Source: Bradyrhizobium betae (lineage in GTDB: Bacteria; Pseudomonadota; Alphaproteobacteria; Rhizobiales; Xanthobacteraceae). Taken from it: DNA of 64,000 nt. Positions 54,389 through 62,217 of this stretch are shown in pieces. Each line of letters opens with the position of its first letter. The first letter of the stretch is position 1. The DNA is taken from positions 7,012,501 through 7,076,500 of the forward strand of contig NZ_CP044543.1 of the NCBI RefSeq assembly GCF_008932115.1, given 5' to 3'. The notes below the pieces were generated by a model, which was not told the origin of the DNA, did not search any database, and saw only the letters and a list, made by a program, of their open reading frames with translations. Both the position numbers and the translations under genes were made by a program.

Positions 54389-54781
54389 ATGCCCACTCAT
54401 TTTCACGCCGTGGTCTGGATCGACCATTCCCAGGCCAAGATCTTTCATCTCGGCTTGAGCGGCTCCGACGAAGTCACGCTGCATCCGCAGCTGGCAACGC
54501 GTCATCTTCATCACAAAGCGAATGAAATCGGCAGCGGCCATGCCGCGCCCGACAAGGCGTTCTACACCGACGTGACCAAGGCCCTCGCCGATGCCGGCGA
54601 AGTCCTGATCATCGGCCCGGCGAGCGCGAAGACGGAGCTCGCCAGCCACATTCGCGCGCACGCGCCCGACATCGCCAAGCGGATCGTCGCGGTGGAAGCA
54701 GCCGATCATCCCTCGGACAACGAGATCGTCGCTTATGCGAAGCGGCATTTCAAACTGCCGCTGCCGCGCGTGCAGGGATAG
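54389..54781 (+). CDS. Host attachment/translational machinery-like protein
   Basis: The 130-residue protein reads MPTHFHAVVWIDHSQAKIFHL with a His-rich segment HPQLATRHLHHKANEIG, then EVLIIGPASAKTELASHIRA and a C-terminal DNEIVAYAKRHFKLPLP. This is the fold of the AtsE 'host attachment' family, which resembles an eRF1 domain and whose true function is unclear. ATG 54389. It is monocistronic. Confidence 0.75.
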   Translation: MPTHFHAVVWIDHSQAKIFHLGLSGSDEVTLHPQLATRHLHHKANEIGSGHAAPDKAFYTDVTKALADAGEVLIIGPASAKTELASHIRAHAPDIAKRIVAVEAADHPSDNEIVAYAKRHFKLPLPRVQG

Positions 54782-54807
54782 AAGCGAGCAGCACCGGATT
54801 TGACACG

Positions 54808-54830
54808 GAGGCGGTCTTCTAGGCCGCCTC
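54808..54830. terminator. Hairpin at convergent gene ends
   Basis: GAGGCGG-(9)-CCGCCTC forms a 7-bp stem 27 bases after the host-attachment gene stop. It overlaps the last codons of the opposing gene. No U tract is present. Confidence 0.3.
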
Positions 54831-55013
54831 TTCGCTGTCGAACTCCGTGAACTTCTTGTAGATCCAGTCGCGGCCGTCATGGCGGCGCCAGACCTTGCCA
54901 TAGACGAGCTGTCCGTTGATCGAGCGGCGCGGCACGACCACGGTCCAGAGATGCCAGATCTCGGTCCAGCTCGACTGTCGACTGACGGTTGGGACGTTGC
55001 GATCGAAAGGCAT
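54819..55013 (-). CDS. Small conserved hypothetical protein (64 aa)
   Basis: MPFDRNVPTVSRQSSWTEIW leads to HLWTVVVPRRSINGQLVYGKVWRR and WIYKKFTEFDSEEAA. The alternating hydrophobic pattern suggests a small beta fold. No signal or TM. The function was not recognised. Codon use looks coding. Confidence 0.55.
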   Translation of the reverse strand: MPFDRNVPTVSRQSSWTEIWHLWTVVVPRRSINGQLVYGKVWRRHDGRDWIYKKFTEFDSEEAA

Positions 55014-55785
55014 GACGCAGAACTCACAGGATACGAGCGCGGCGACGAACTTTGCTGCTGTGTGAGCACGGATTTCAGGCAGCCGTCGCGAGCCGGGACT
55101 GATCTGATAGCAGCCGCCAAAGCGGCCGCAACAACCGCTCGCCCTTAACCTAACCGGTCAACCTTACTTCCCGTGTACAGCCGGCCAGACCGGTTGAAAG
55201 CCGGCGTCGATTTTTCTAGGATGCATGCACGATTTGAGAATGGCGCGCCGTTTGGGCGTGCAGCGATTTTGAACTGACGCCGAATTTTGAACTGACATTT
55301 TTGAAAAGAATTGACGGGACCGGGGCGACCACAATGAATTTGCAGTGTGCATGGCTACGCTTGGCGGTGCGATCGACGCCGCCTGCTCCACTCATCAGGA
55401 TGTCCCTCCAGGAGCCGCCCAGGGCCGCGAACGACAACCAGATGGTCTGGCCATTCTTGCCATTTCCGTTCGGCTGGTACGCAACGAACTGATCCCCAAA
55501 CGAATTGATCCCCGAAGGGCGCAACGCCGCACAAGCGGAATATCATCGCTTGGCGGCGTCCGTTAGATATTGGGCGCTGAAATCCCCAATACTGATATGT
55601 CTATGGCGACAGCCAAAGGTTCGATCAGTTTTGGCAATTTCGCGCCGGTCCGTCGGCCATAATCCCTTGAAATATCGCGCAGAAGTGGCGTTTCCATCAG
55701 AACAAGCGCCCAGGCTTGAGACGGGGAACACACGCATGTCCGGGCGCCACAGGCCGCGTGCTCCGGTACCGCGATCGAGACCGGC
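55014..55785. other. Gene-poor stretch with repeats
   Basis: About 770 bases contain one doubtful small ORF (55334-55492). There is a pair of direct repeats, ATTTTGAACTGAC, at 55266-55278 and 55284-55296. AACCGGTC near 55151 and GACCGGTT near 55190 form an inverted pair. Otherwise nothing recognisable. Confidence 0.45.
55334..55492 (+). CDS. Possible small protein (52 aa)
   Basis: MNLQCAWLRLAVRSTPPAPL is followed by RAANDNQMVWPFLPFPFGWY. The AANDN-x-W-P end resembles tails seen on small rhizobial or phage proteins, from memory. No strong ribosome site is present. An internal ATG at 55400 would give 30 residues. Direct repeats lie just upstream. Confidence 0.35.
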   Translation: MNLQCAWLRLAVRSTPPAPLIRMSLQEPPRAANDNQMVWPFLPFPFGWYATN

Positions 55786-56172
55786 TCAGGCACCGGCGCT
55801 GGCGCCGGACGGGCTCTGGGCATTACCGCCGAGCGCGCCTTGCGCGTTGTATGTCTGTCCCGTCTGATTGCCTTGGCTGCCTTGCGCGCTCGTAGAGGTC
55901 TCGACCTCGGTCGTGCCGTTGGAATAGGTGATCGTCGTGGTGGTGACGCCGTCGATCGTGATGGAGACCTCGCTGACGATGGTCTTGGTCGAGCTGCCAC
56001 TGCCGCCCGACCCCGAACTGCTGTCCGCCGATTGCGAGGACGATGCCGATGACGTCTCCGATGTGGCTGACGTCGACGACGTCGATGATGCCGCCGAAGA
56101 TGACGTTGTTGCCGTCGGCTGGGACGTCGAAGCCGTCACGGCCGCGCTGGATGATGCAATCGCTGCCATCAC
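55786..56172 (-). CDS. Low-complexity Ser/Thr-rich protein
   Basis: A 128-residue ORF. Residues 1-60 are Ser/Thr/Ala-rich (TSSSAASSTSSTSATSETSS), followed by a beta-like core KTIVSEVSITIDGVTTTTI and TYSNGTTEVET, and a Gln/Gly/Asn-rich tail. GTG 56172 and ATG 56169 are both possible. Coding-like sequence continues about 20 codons upstream (EATAARLNANTQAAARD) to a TAG, so the real start may be a non-standard codon. No signal peptide. Function unknown. It may be secreted or surface-associated. Confidence 0.55.
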   Translation of the reverse strand: MMAAIASSSAAVTASTSQPTATTSSSAASSTSSTSATSETSSASSSQSADSSSGSGGSGSSTKTIVSEVSITIDGVTTTTITYSNGTTEVETSTSAQGSQGNQTGQTYNAQGALGGNAQSPSGASAGA

Positions 56173-56243
56173 GCTTTGGTCCCTAGCCGCTGCCTGCGTA
56201 TTGGCATTCAGCCTCGCGGCTGTAGCTTCTTCTCGCTAGTGTT

Positions 56244-56282
56244 CCCCCCCCCCCCATGAGGCCGCTCAGTTGGCGGCCTCAT
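56244..56282. other. C12 homopolymer tract next to a 10-bp hairpin
   Basis: Twelve C residues (56244-56255) are immediately followed by ATGAGGCCGC-TCAGTTG-GCGGCCTCAT (56256-56282). The hairpin is 13 bases downstream of the leftward gene ending at 56295. It looks like a terminator with G in place of U. Confidence 0.6.
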
Positions 56283-56294
56283 CGGGCGCGGCTT

Positions 56295-56510
56295 TCACTT
56301 CCAAACCGGCGCGCCCGTCCGGTCTCGCTCACTCCTGGCGATCTTCTTGGCGATCTCTTCCGCTTGCTTCTTGCTCGGCAACCCGCTGATCGATCGCCGG
56401 CCGGGGTTCTCATCGAATTGCACGAAGGTGGAGACGCGGATCTCGTACCGATGGTTTAGACCGCCGTCATCGGAGCAGATCAGGCGAACGTGGGTGTATG
56501 GCTCGGACAT
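56295..56510 (-). CDS. Small hypothetical protein (71 aa)
   Basis: MSEPYTHVRLICSDDGGLNH leads to YEIRVSTFVQFDENPGRRSI and a charged helix SKKQAEEIAKKIARSERDR. It looks like a compact cytoplasmic alpha/beta protein. No family recognised. ATG 56510. Confidence 0.55.
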   Translation of the reverse strand: MSEPYTHVRLICSDDGGLNHRYEIRVSTFVQFDENPGRRSISGLPSKKQAEEIAKKIARSERDRTGAPVWK

Positions 56511-56646
56511 GCGGCTATCGAGACAAGCCGCGCTTCAGAGTCAAATTATCAATGGGTGGTGGCTCGGAACGCCCGGGATCTACTGTGCGTCGTGTCTGTA
56601 GCACGTGCTCGCGGTCCCAGTGGCTATTCCACAGACGGCGGGCCCC

Positions 56647-57435
56647 TTAGAACCTGTACGACATTCCGACAGTAGCGGTATGCGTCCGATTCTTGATATC
56701 TGCTGTCCAACGGTCGTCAAAGCCGGGTCCAACGGCGGCGGGGAAGAACGTGTGCGTAAAGGTCCCGAAATCGGCGTAGCTGTACTCGAGGCGGACGATC
56801 CAATGCGCTGATAGCATATTCTCTAGTCCGCCACCTACAGTCCAGCCGGTGCGCGTGATCGAGTTAGCCTCGGAGTGCGAAAAAGCGCAGGCGTTGACCA
56901 CGAACGCGCCGACGCAATTCGATCCAAAGCCGATGTTCTGCCAAGCGACACCGGCCGTCCCGTAAAGCAGCCAAGCGGGCGCGATCAACACACCGAGGCG
57001 ACCGCGGATGCTAGCATCCCAGTCCGCGTTGATGTACGCGGTATCCAGAACAGAGCTAAATCGGGTTGGTGCGCCTGGAAGTCCCTGCGTTGTGCGTTTG
57101 TTGTTTCCCCAGCCAAAGCTGCCCTCAACACCGGCAATCCACGATGGCGCAATGTGCCAGTTTTGGCCTGCGTAGCCTTTCGCATAGAAAGCCGTGTTAT
57201 CGTAGCTTCGGCGCGCGTCTGGCCCGACGGTAGGATTTAGGGCGGGGTCGAAACTTGTCGTGGTCGATTCAGGATCGGCAACCCTGGCGCCCATCGCGCC
57301 GCCAACATAAAAGCCCGCCCAGTCGAACGTGCGCGTCGAAGCGGCAGCAGGCGCCCTTACGGCTAGATCGGCTGCCATAGCCGAGGTCATTAGGAACGCA
57401 GTGATTGCTGCAATGGAGGCGGAGAGCCTTATCAT
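56647..57435 (-). CDS. Outer-membrane beta-barrel protein (Omp25/Omp31-like)
   Basis: The 262-residue protein has a signal peptide (MIRLSASIAAITAFLMTSAMA) and the family opening DLAVRAPAAASTRTFDWAGFYVGG. Alternating strands follow, including WIAGVEGSFGWGN, GRLGVLIAPAWLLYGTAGVAW and GWTVGGGLENMLSAHWIVRLEYSYADFG, and it ends HTATVGMSYRF with the C-terminal Phe of outer-membrane proteins. It is a probable small barrel of the rhizobial/Brucella type. It appears somewhat less GC-rich than flanking genes. AAGAG precedes ATG 57435. Confidence 0.88.
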   Translation of the reverse strand: MIRLSASIAAITAFLMTSAMAADLAVRAPAAASTRTFDWAGFYVGGAMGARVADPESTTTSFDPALNPTVGPDARRSYDNTAFYAKGYAGQNWHIAPSWIAGVEGSFGWGNNKRTTQGLPGAPTRFSSVLDTAYINADWDASIRGRLGVLIAPAWLLYGTAGVAWQNIGFGSNCVGAFVVNACAFSHSEANSITRTGWTVGGGLENMLSAHWIVRLEYSYADFGTFTHTFFPAAVGPGFDDRWTADIKNRTHTATVGMSYRF

Positions 57436-57710
57436 ATCTCTTTCCGGAATTTAAAAGTGAACCGATTTATTCGTTGGCGCAATGCTAACATTGGATGTTT
57501 TGATCTGATGTTGCACCCTTATCACAAGCCGGAACAATCCGCTTCAGAGACCGCTAGGCGAGTTCATCCAATCGGAGGAGCGCTCGCGAGCTACTGCGTG
57601 TCGTGGGTGTCCGGGATGTCGGCTCTTGACCAGGCCCCCGCTGGGCCGAGTCTGATCGGCGCCCATGAGGCAATCAGCACTACATTGACGAGCTCGCGCT
57701 GGAGCGTGGT

Positions 57711-57869
57711 TCACTCCCGCGGCTTCCGCCGGCGCTGCCACCATGCAGCGATCACGACGATCGCGATGGCTGCCAGCGTGACCAGGAGCCCGATCCATTC
57801 GGTCTCGGCGGTGCCGCCGTCGACACCCAGGCCCCACGAACGATCCTCGATCGGAATTTTGGGCAGCAA
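57711..57869 (-). CDS. Very small membrane protein (52 aa)
   Basis: With a TTG start at 57869 the product reads MLPKIPIEDRSWGLGVDGGT, then a membrane helix WIGLLVTLAAIAIVVIAAWW, then a basic stop-transfer end QRRRKPRE. The topology is convincing, but the start is not. No family recognised. Confidence 0.45.
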   Translation of the reverse strand: MLPKIPIEDRSWGLGVDGGTAETEWIGLLVTLAAIAIVVIAAWWQRRRKPRE

Positions 57870-58118
57870 GAAGCACCGTCCGTGAAGCTATCCACGTGCG
57901 TAGGCAGGTCAGCGCCTTGTCCGGAAGCCGGGGGCATCTGCGACCTTGTCCGCGTAGCGGGGGCCGGCATCAGGCTCAGGGGCGCGAAGCAGCGCCTTGT
58001 CCGAGCAGCACGAATCTAGCACCGCGCCGGGGCTCTCGCAAATCTTCCCATGTCATTCCCAACGCGAGAAGCTGGGAAGAAAGACGTCGGAAGATTGCCG
58101 CTAAGTGCTTGATTTTGC
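57870..58118. other. Short direct repeats before tRNA-Pro
   Basis: CAGCGCCTTGTCCG occurs twice (near 57910 and 57982) with a third partial copy GACCTTGTCCG near 57942. No gene was recognised. The copies may be duplicated fragments of a decayed region. Confidence 0.35.
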
Positions 58119-58195
58119 TGGTCGGGGCAGCTGGATTCGAACCAACGACCTGCAGTACCCAAAACTGCCGCGCTACCAGGCTGCGCTATACCCCG
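58119..58195 (-). tRNA. tRNA-Pro (TGG)
   Basis: The 77-base cloverleaf has acceptor CGGGGTA/TGCCCCG, discriminator A and an encoded CCA. The anticodon stem GCAGT/ACTGC encloses TTTGGGT, giving TGG. The T loop is TTCGAAT. Confidence 0.95.
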
Positions 58196-58258
58196 AATAT
58201 CCGGTGAGCCCCGTCGATACACGCTTCCAAAGCGGCCAGCAAGGCTGGCTGACGGGAC

Positions 58259-58753
58259 TTATTTGCTGCCGAACAGGGGGTGGCCGACGCGGTCGCCCGG
58301 ACGGATGCCGTATTTCTGCGCAGTTCCCGCCACCACTTCCAGAACGGCCCGGGCCGGGCCCTGGGACGAGATGATCCTGGTCGACATCGGCTCGGTGTTT
58401 TCGGCGATGCGCAGGATGCGGCCGTCGGCGCGGATGAAGATCATGTCGAGCGACACGAAGGTGTTCTTCATCCACATCGACACTTCCTGCTCGGGATTGA
58501 AGTCGAACAGCATGCCTTTGCCGTCGGCCAGTTCCTTGCGGTACATCAGGCCGGTCTGCTTCTCCTGCTCGGTCGTGGCGATTTCCACCGAGAACACCTG
58601 CACGCCGTTTTTGGTGACGATCTCGAGCGGCTGGAAGCTGGCGGCACCGACGGGCGCGCTCGCGACGGCAAGGACGACGACGAGGATGGCGGCAAGCCAG
58701 CCCTTTGCGACGGACCAGACGGTATCTCGGTCAGGATTGATGGCAAAACGCAT
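58259..58753 (-). CDS. DUF192 family secreted protein
   Basis: The 164-residue protein has a signal or anchor (WLAAILVVVLAVASAPVGA). The DUF192 core follows: FSVEIATTEQEKQTGLMYRK, GMLFDFNPEQEVSMWMKNTF, LDMIFIRADGRILRIAENTEP and AVLEVVAGTAQKYGIRPGD. The conserved MWMKNT and IPLD-like regions are intact. The family's function is unknown. It lies 64 bases downstream in orientation from no gene but just upstream of tRNA-Pro on the same strand. ATG 58753. Confidence 0.9.
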   Translation of the reverse strand: MRFAINPDRDTVWSVAKGWLAAILVVVLAVASAPVGAASFQPLEIVTKNGVQVFSVEIATTEQEKQTGLMYRKELADGKGMLFDFNPEQEVSMWMKNTFVSLDMIFIRADGRILRIAENTEPMSTRIISSQGPARAVLEVVAGTAQKYGIRPGDRVGHPLFGSK

Positions 58754-58888
58754 CGGAAGTGCACTCGGGGCGTGGGACTGCGACAGTCCTTACGCGGCGA
58801 TCGCCGGAAAAGAAAGAGGCGCGCTGGCTCGCCGGCGCGCCTCTGCTCACGATTGCGGGAATTGGCGAATGGGCGCGACGGCAACCTG

Positions 58889-59551
58889 CTAGTGGGACGA
58901 AAGTCCCGGCGATCCCGTCTCGGGATGAATCTCCGCAGCCATCATGCCCTTGGAGCCGGGCCCGAAGCGGACCAGGACATATTGGCCAGGCCGCAACTCG
59001 GTCATGCCGAAGCGGCGCAGCGTCTCCATGTGCACGAAGATGTCGGGCGTGCCCTCGCCGCAGGTCAGGAAGCCGAAGCCGCGCAGCCGGTTGAACCATT
59101 TGACCTGGGCTCGCTCGAGCCCGCTGGTCGCGGTCACCGTGACATGGGTACGCGGCGGCAGCATCTGCGCCGGATGGATCGCGGTCGACTCGTCCATCGA
59201 GACCACGCGGAACGCCTGGTAGCCCTTGGCGCGCTGGATGCACTCGACGACGATACGGGCGCCCTCATACGCGGTCTGGAAACCGTCGCGCCTAAGCACG
59301 GTAACGTGCAGGAGTACGTCGGGCCAGCCGTTGTCGGGAACGATGAAGCCGTAGCCCTTGGAGGCATCGAACCATTTGATGACGCCATGGACCTCGACGA
59401 GATTGGCGCTGGCCTCGCCAAGTCCACTGAAAGGACTGAGCGCGCCATCGCGACCGGCGCCGCCGTGTTCGCCGGGCGTCAACCGCCCCGGCGATGCGCC
59501 CTGCCCGGGAACCCCGAGCTTCTTGGACTCAAATCCGTCCGACGACCCCAT
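58889..59551 (-). CDS. Double cold-shock-domain protein
   Basis: About 220 residues with two nucleic-acid-binding CSDs. CSD1 has VIKWFDASKGYGFIVPDNG (RNP1) and DVLLHVTVLRR (RNP2-like). CSD2 has QVKWFNRLRGFGFLTCGEG and DIFVHMETLRR. A Gly/Ser-rich N-terminal extension precedes them. Tandem-CSD proteins are common in alphaproteobacteria and act as RNA chaperones or regulators. Start ATG 59551 or 59575 cannot be separated. It lies about 135 bases upstream of the DUF192 gene on the same strand. Confidence 0.9.
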   Translation of the reverse strand: MGSSDGFESKKLGVPGQGASPGRLTPGEHGGAGRDGALSPFSGLGEASANLVEVHGVIKWFDASKGYGFIVPDNGWPDVLLHVTVLRRDGFQTAYEGARIVVECIQRAKGYQAFRVVSMDESTAIHPAQMLPPRTHVTVTATSGLERAQVKWFNRLRGFGFLTCGEGTPDIFVHMETLRRFGMTELRPGQYVLVRFGPGSKGMMAAEIHPETGSPGLSSH

Positions 59552-59749
59552 AACCCCGGACCCCACACATCCCATGCAACCCGCCTGATTGGCGGCGTCG
59601 AATCACGCGTCTTTAGAGAATGTTCTCAATTCGACGCGACGCGAATCTTCCGACTCAAAAGATAACACTCCCGGTTGCGACGCATAGACAAAAAAGAGAT
59701 TCGCCGGAACCTATGAACAGCTTGCACAGCCGCGAATCAAACTGACGCC

Positions 59750-60511
59750 TCAATTGCCGACAAAGGGCCCGAGGGTTTCACCGATGTCGTGGCGGATGAC
59801 GAGGTCTGCGATGTCGTCCTGATCGGTCGGTTCGCGATTGATGATCACCAAACGTGCACCGTTGTCCTTCGCCATCATCGGAAACCCCGCCGCCGGCCAT
59901 ACGACGAGCGAGGAACCGATCGCGATGAAGAGATCGCAGGCCTGCGACAGCAGTGTCGCGCGCTGCATCTCATCCTCGGGCATCATCTGGCCGAACGAGA
60001 TCGTCGCCGTCTTCACCGGCTCGTCGCAGCGCGTGCAGTTCGGTGCGGCGCCGTCCTGGTCGAACCTCTGCTTCACCCAGTCGAGCGGGTAGGACTGCCC
60101 ACATCCGATGCATTTCGCGTAAGTTGTATTTCCATGAAGTTCAATTACGTGCTCGGCGGCGAAGCCGGAGGCCTGGTGCAAATTGTCGATGTTCTGGGTG
60201 ATGACGGCGGGGATCTTGCCGGCGCGGTAGAGCGAGGCGAGCGCGCGATGGCCGCGGCCGGGCCTCGCGGCCGCGAAGACCTCGTCCATCGCAAAGCGGC
60301 GGCGCCAGGATTCGTCGCGTGCCTCCTGGCTGGCGACGAACTCGCCGAACTCGATCGGACGGTAGCGCGTCCAAATTCCGCCCGGCGAGCGGAAGTCGGG
60401 GATGCCGCATTCGGTCGAGATGCCGGCGCCGGTGAATGGCACGATGGTCTTGGCTTCGGCGATCATGTCGCCGAGCCTCTCAACGCCGCTGCGAAGATCC
60501 GATGCAATCAT
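59750..60511 (-). CDS. cobB: Sir2-family NAD-dependent protein deacylase
   Basis: The 253-residue sirtuin carries PFTGAGISTECGIPDFRSPGG (NAD loop), VITQNIDNLHQASG, the catalytic His in VIELHGNTTYAKC, zinc Cys pairs CIGC and CTRC, and AIGSSLVVWPAAGFP. It removes acyl groups from lysines using NAD. The A/H or Y/R residues that mark desuccinylases are not obvious. In the GIWTRYRPIEF stretch the Tyr-Arg could play this role, which is a guess. ATG 60511. It is monocistronic. Confidence 0.92.
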   Translation of the reverse strand: MIASDLRSGVERLGDMIAEAKTIVPFTGAGISTECGIPDFRSPGGIWTRYRPIEFGEFVASQEARDESWRRRFAMDEVFAAARPGRGHRALASLYRAGKIPAVITQNIDNLHQASGFAAEHVIELHGNTTYAKCIGCGQSYPLDWVKQRFDQDGAAPNCTRCDEPVKTATISFGQMMPEDEMQRATLLSQACDLFIAIGSSLVVWPAAGFPMMAKDNGARLVIINREPTDQDDIADLVIRHDIGETLGPFVGN

Positions 60512-60797
60512 CGCGGTCTCCCGATTTGGTTTGCGCTAGCGGCAAGATGCGCAAGCGACAAGATTGTTGACGCTGTTATCCACCGCGAAAAGAAACGCGA
60601 GGCAAGACGAGAAATGTGAATCACGTCAGGGGCGGCAATTTCTTCCGACCTTCGCTTATCACAATCCTGCAATGCCTCCTCCCCATTGACGCCCCAATCA
60701 GAAGCGCCAATGCATGTGTTGAATGCGACTCAAAGTGATTTGCGGCGGCAGAGCTTGAGTTCGGTAGTGCACATGCTCAAGTGTAGAGGGGATTCAC

Positions 60798-60962
60798 ATG
60801 ACAGAGGATGAACAACGCAAGATCCGCGAACGCGAAGAGATCGCCGCGCGTGTCGCAGCCTTCCGTGCGACGCAGGAAAAATTCAAGCGCGAGCGCGAAG
60901 AGTATTTCGTCTCGACGCTCGACAACGCGCGCAAGGTGGAACGGCCTTCGCTGTGGCCGTAA
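60798..60962 (+). CDS. Small charged protein (54 aa)
   Basis: MTEDEQRKIREREEIAARVA leads to FRATQEKFKREREEYFVSTL and ends NARKVERPSLWP. It is a highly charged helix, with no signal or TM. GGGG is 9 bases before ATG 60798. A good terminator follows at 60991. Function unknown. Confidence 0.7.
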   Translation: MTEDEQRKIREREEIAARVAAFRATQEKFKREREEYFVSTLDNARKVERPSLWP

Positions 60963-60984
60963 GACGGCCTGATCGTCACGCATG

Positions 60985-61015
60985 AAAAAAGCCCGGAGCG
61001 TCGCTCCGGGCTTTT
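60985..61015. terminator. Bidirectional rho-independent terminator
   Basis: GCCCGGAGC-GTC-GCTCCGGGC has a TTTT tract rightward and a TTTTTT tract leftward. It lies between convergent small genes ending at 60962 and 61030 and can serve both. Confidence 0.9.
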
Positions 61016-61029
61016 CAATTGTTCAGCCG

Positions 61030-61320
61030 TTACCAATGGCGATAATAGTGGCGGTGCCGGTAGTACGGCCCGCCGCCGTAATAGGCGTAGGGACCCGGGC
61101 TGTAATAGGCGGGGCCGCCATAATAGCCGTAGCCCGGACCATAACCATAACCGTACGGCTGGGACGCTGCGATTGCGCCAGCGGTGATCGCGCCGGCGGC
61201 GAGGCCGAACGCGAGGCCCGGGCCGATGCCGCGACCGCGTGCCTCGGCGGGCGCAGGCGCAGCAATTGCGGTGACGCCAACGGCGGCGACGGTGGCCAGA
61301 ACTGCCAATGTCTTCTTCAT
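61030..61320 (-). CDS. Small secreted Gly/Tyr-rich protein
   Basis: The 96-residue protein has a signal peptide (MKKTLAVLATVAAVGVTAIA). A Gly/Ala helix (GPGLAFGLAAGAITAGAIAA) and a Tyr/Gly/Pro-rich tail ending YYRHRHYYRHW follow. Such proteins are common and uncharacterised in Bradyrhizobium. The ATG at 61320 is preceded by AGGAGG. Confidence 0.8.
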   Translation of the reverse strand: MKKTLAVLATVAAVGVTAIAAPAPAEARGRGIGPGLAFGLAAGAITAGAIAASQPYGYGYGPGYGYYGGPAYYSPGPYAYYGGGPYYRHRHYYRHW

Positions 61321-61496
61321 GATTCTCCTCCTTCGCATCTCGCCAAGACAACGCGGAGAGCCTGCGATGGTTGCGCACGGCTCGCGGAACCCGCCCCGGC
61401 AAAAAACTGCGCCGGAGGTGGAACGAAATCACTTTGCTCGGATTGGACCTGCAAGTGCGGACCCCGCAGCCATCCGGCCAGGCGACAGCACCAAGA

Positions 61497-61533
61497 CCCC
61501 GTCAGCATCCTCCGCGGTGCTGGCGGGGTTTTT
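61497..61533 (+). terminator. Rho-independent terminator without an obvious upstream gene
   Basis: CCCCGTCAGCA pairs with TGCTGGCGGGG (11 bp, one G-U), followed by TTTTT. No rightward gene is recognised in the 160 bases before it, so it may end a small RNA or a leader. Confidence 0.7.
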
Positions 61534-61601
61534 GGTTTCACGGGAGCAAATGGCAGCAAACGACAAAGGCTGCCAACGGGGCGGACGCCAAGGAGGACAC
61601 A

Positions 61602-61832
61602 TTGCCGATATCCGCACTGCTCGCCCGCATCCGCAGGCTGGTTCCCAAAACCAGGGATCGGCACTACGACGAGATCGTCCGCAATTTTGGTGTCGGCGCG
61701 CTGCGCCCGCCACCGACACCGATGAGCGACGGCGAGCTCGCGAAGGCCATCGCCGAATTCCTCAAGGACACGCCCTCCACCGAATCCGTTGCAACGCTCG
61801 GCCGGCGGCTCGATCCCTCGACCCCTCTGTGA
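61602..61832 (+). CDS. Small protein with TTG start (76 aa)
   Basis: AGGAGG lies 6 bases before TTG 61602, a strong start signal. The product reads MPISALLARIRRLVPKTRDR, HYDEIVRNFGVGALRPPPTP and GELAKAIAEFLKDTPSTESV. It is a soluble, mixed-charge protein with no recognised family. Confidence 0.65.
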   Translation: MPISALLARIRRLVPKTRDRHYDEIVRNFGVGALRPPPTPMSDGELAKAIAEFLKDTPSTESVATLGRRLDPSTPL

Positions 61833-61897
61833 AGCAGCGCCGCGGAACATGCGCGCCGCGCGCACGTTGACCGGGCCTTCACGAGAGGAGGTCCGTC

Positions 61898-62023
61898 ATG
61901 CCGCTGTGGCTCGAAGTTTTACTCAATTTGTCCGGCTATGCCGGCTTCGTCGCACTCGCGAGCCGCGGCGCCGCGCCCGGTGGAGTCTCCGCTGACGAAC
62001 AGACCTGTGGCGGCGGCCACTAG
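61898..62023 (+). CDS. Very small hydrophobic protein (41 aa)
   Basis: AGGAGG at 61886-61891 precedes ATG 61898 by 6 bases. MPLWLEVLLNLSGYAGFVAL leads to SRGAAPGGVSADEQTCGGGH. It has one short hydrophobic segment. Its stop overlaps the stop of the opposing gene at 62020. Function unknown. Confidence 0.55.
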   Translation: MPLWLEVLLNLSGYAGFVALASRGAAPGGVSADEQTCGGGH

Positions 62024-62217
62024 TTCGCGTGCGGCGCCTGGCCTGCCGTGCGCACCAGCCTGTCGGCCTTGACCGCGACGCGCGTGTCCTCGAGCTGCGG
62101 ACGCAGCGAGACGCTGATCACCACGAAAGCGAGACAGAACAGCGTGCCGACGATGGCGACGCGCCGGTAGGTGTGCCGGTCACCTTGATAGAAGGACGGT
62201 TCTGAAAAAGGTGTCAT
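62020..62217 (-). CDS. Small single-TM protein (65 aa)
   Basis: MTPFSEPSFYQGDRHTYRRV leads into a TM (VAIVGTLFCLAFVVISVSL), then a charged tail LEDTRVAVKADRLVRTAGQ. ATG 62217 was chosen. A similar small protein layout is common in Bradyrhizobium. Function unknown. Confidence 0.65.
   Translation of the reverse strand: MTPFSEPSFYQGDRHTYRRVAIVGTLFCLAFVVISVSLRPQLEDTRVAVKADRLVRTAGQAPHAN

Noticed and set aside
56244..56258. Phase-variable translation of the Ser/Thr-rich ORF by slippage in the C12 tract
   Set aside because: The frame that would join the ATG next to the tract to the ORF contains a TAG before the ORF for every tract length tested, so slippage cannot switch it on.
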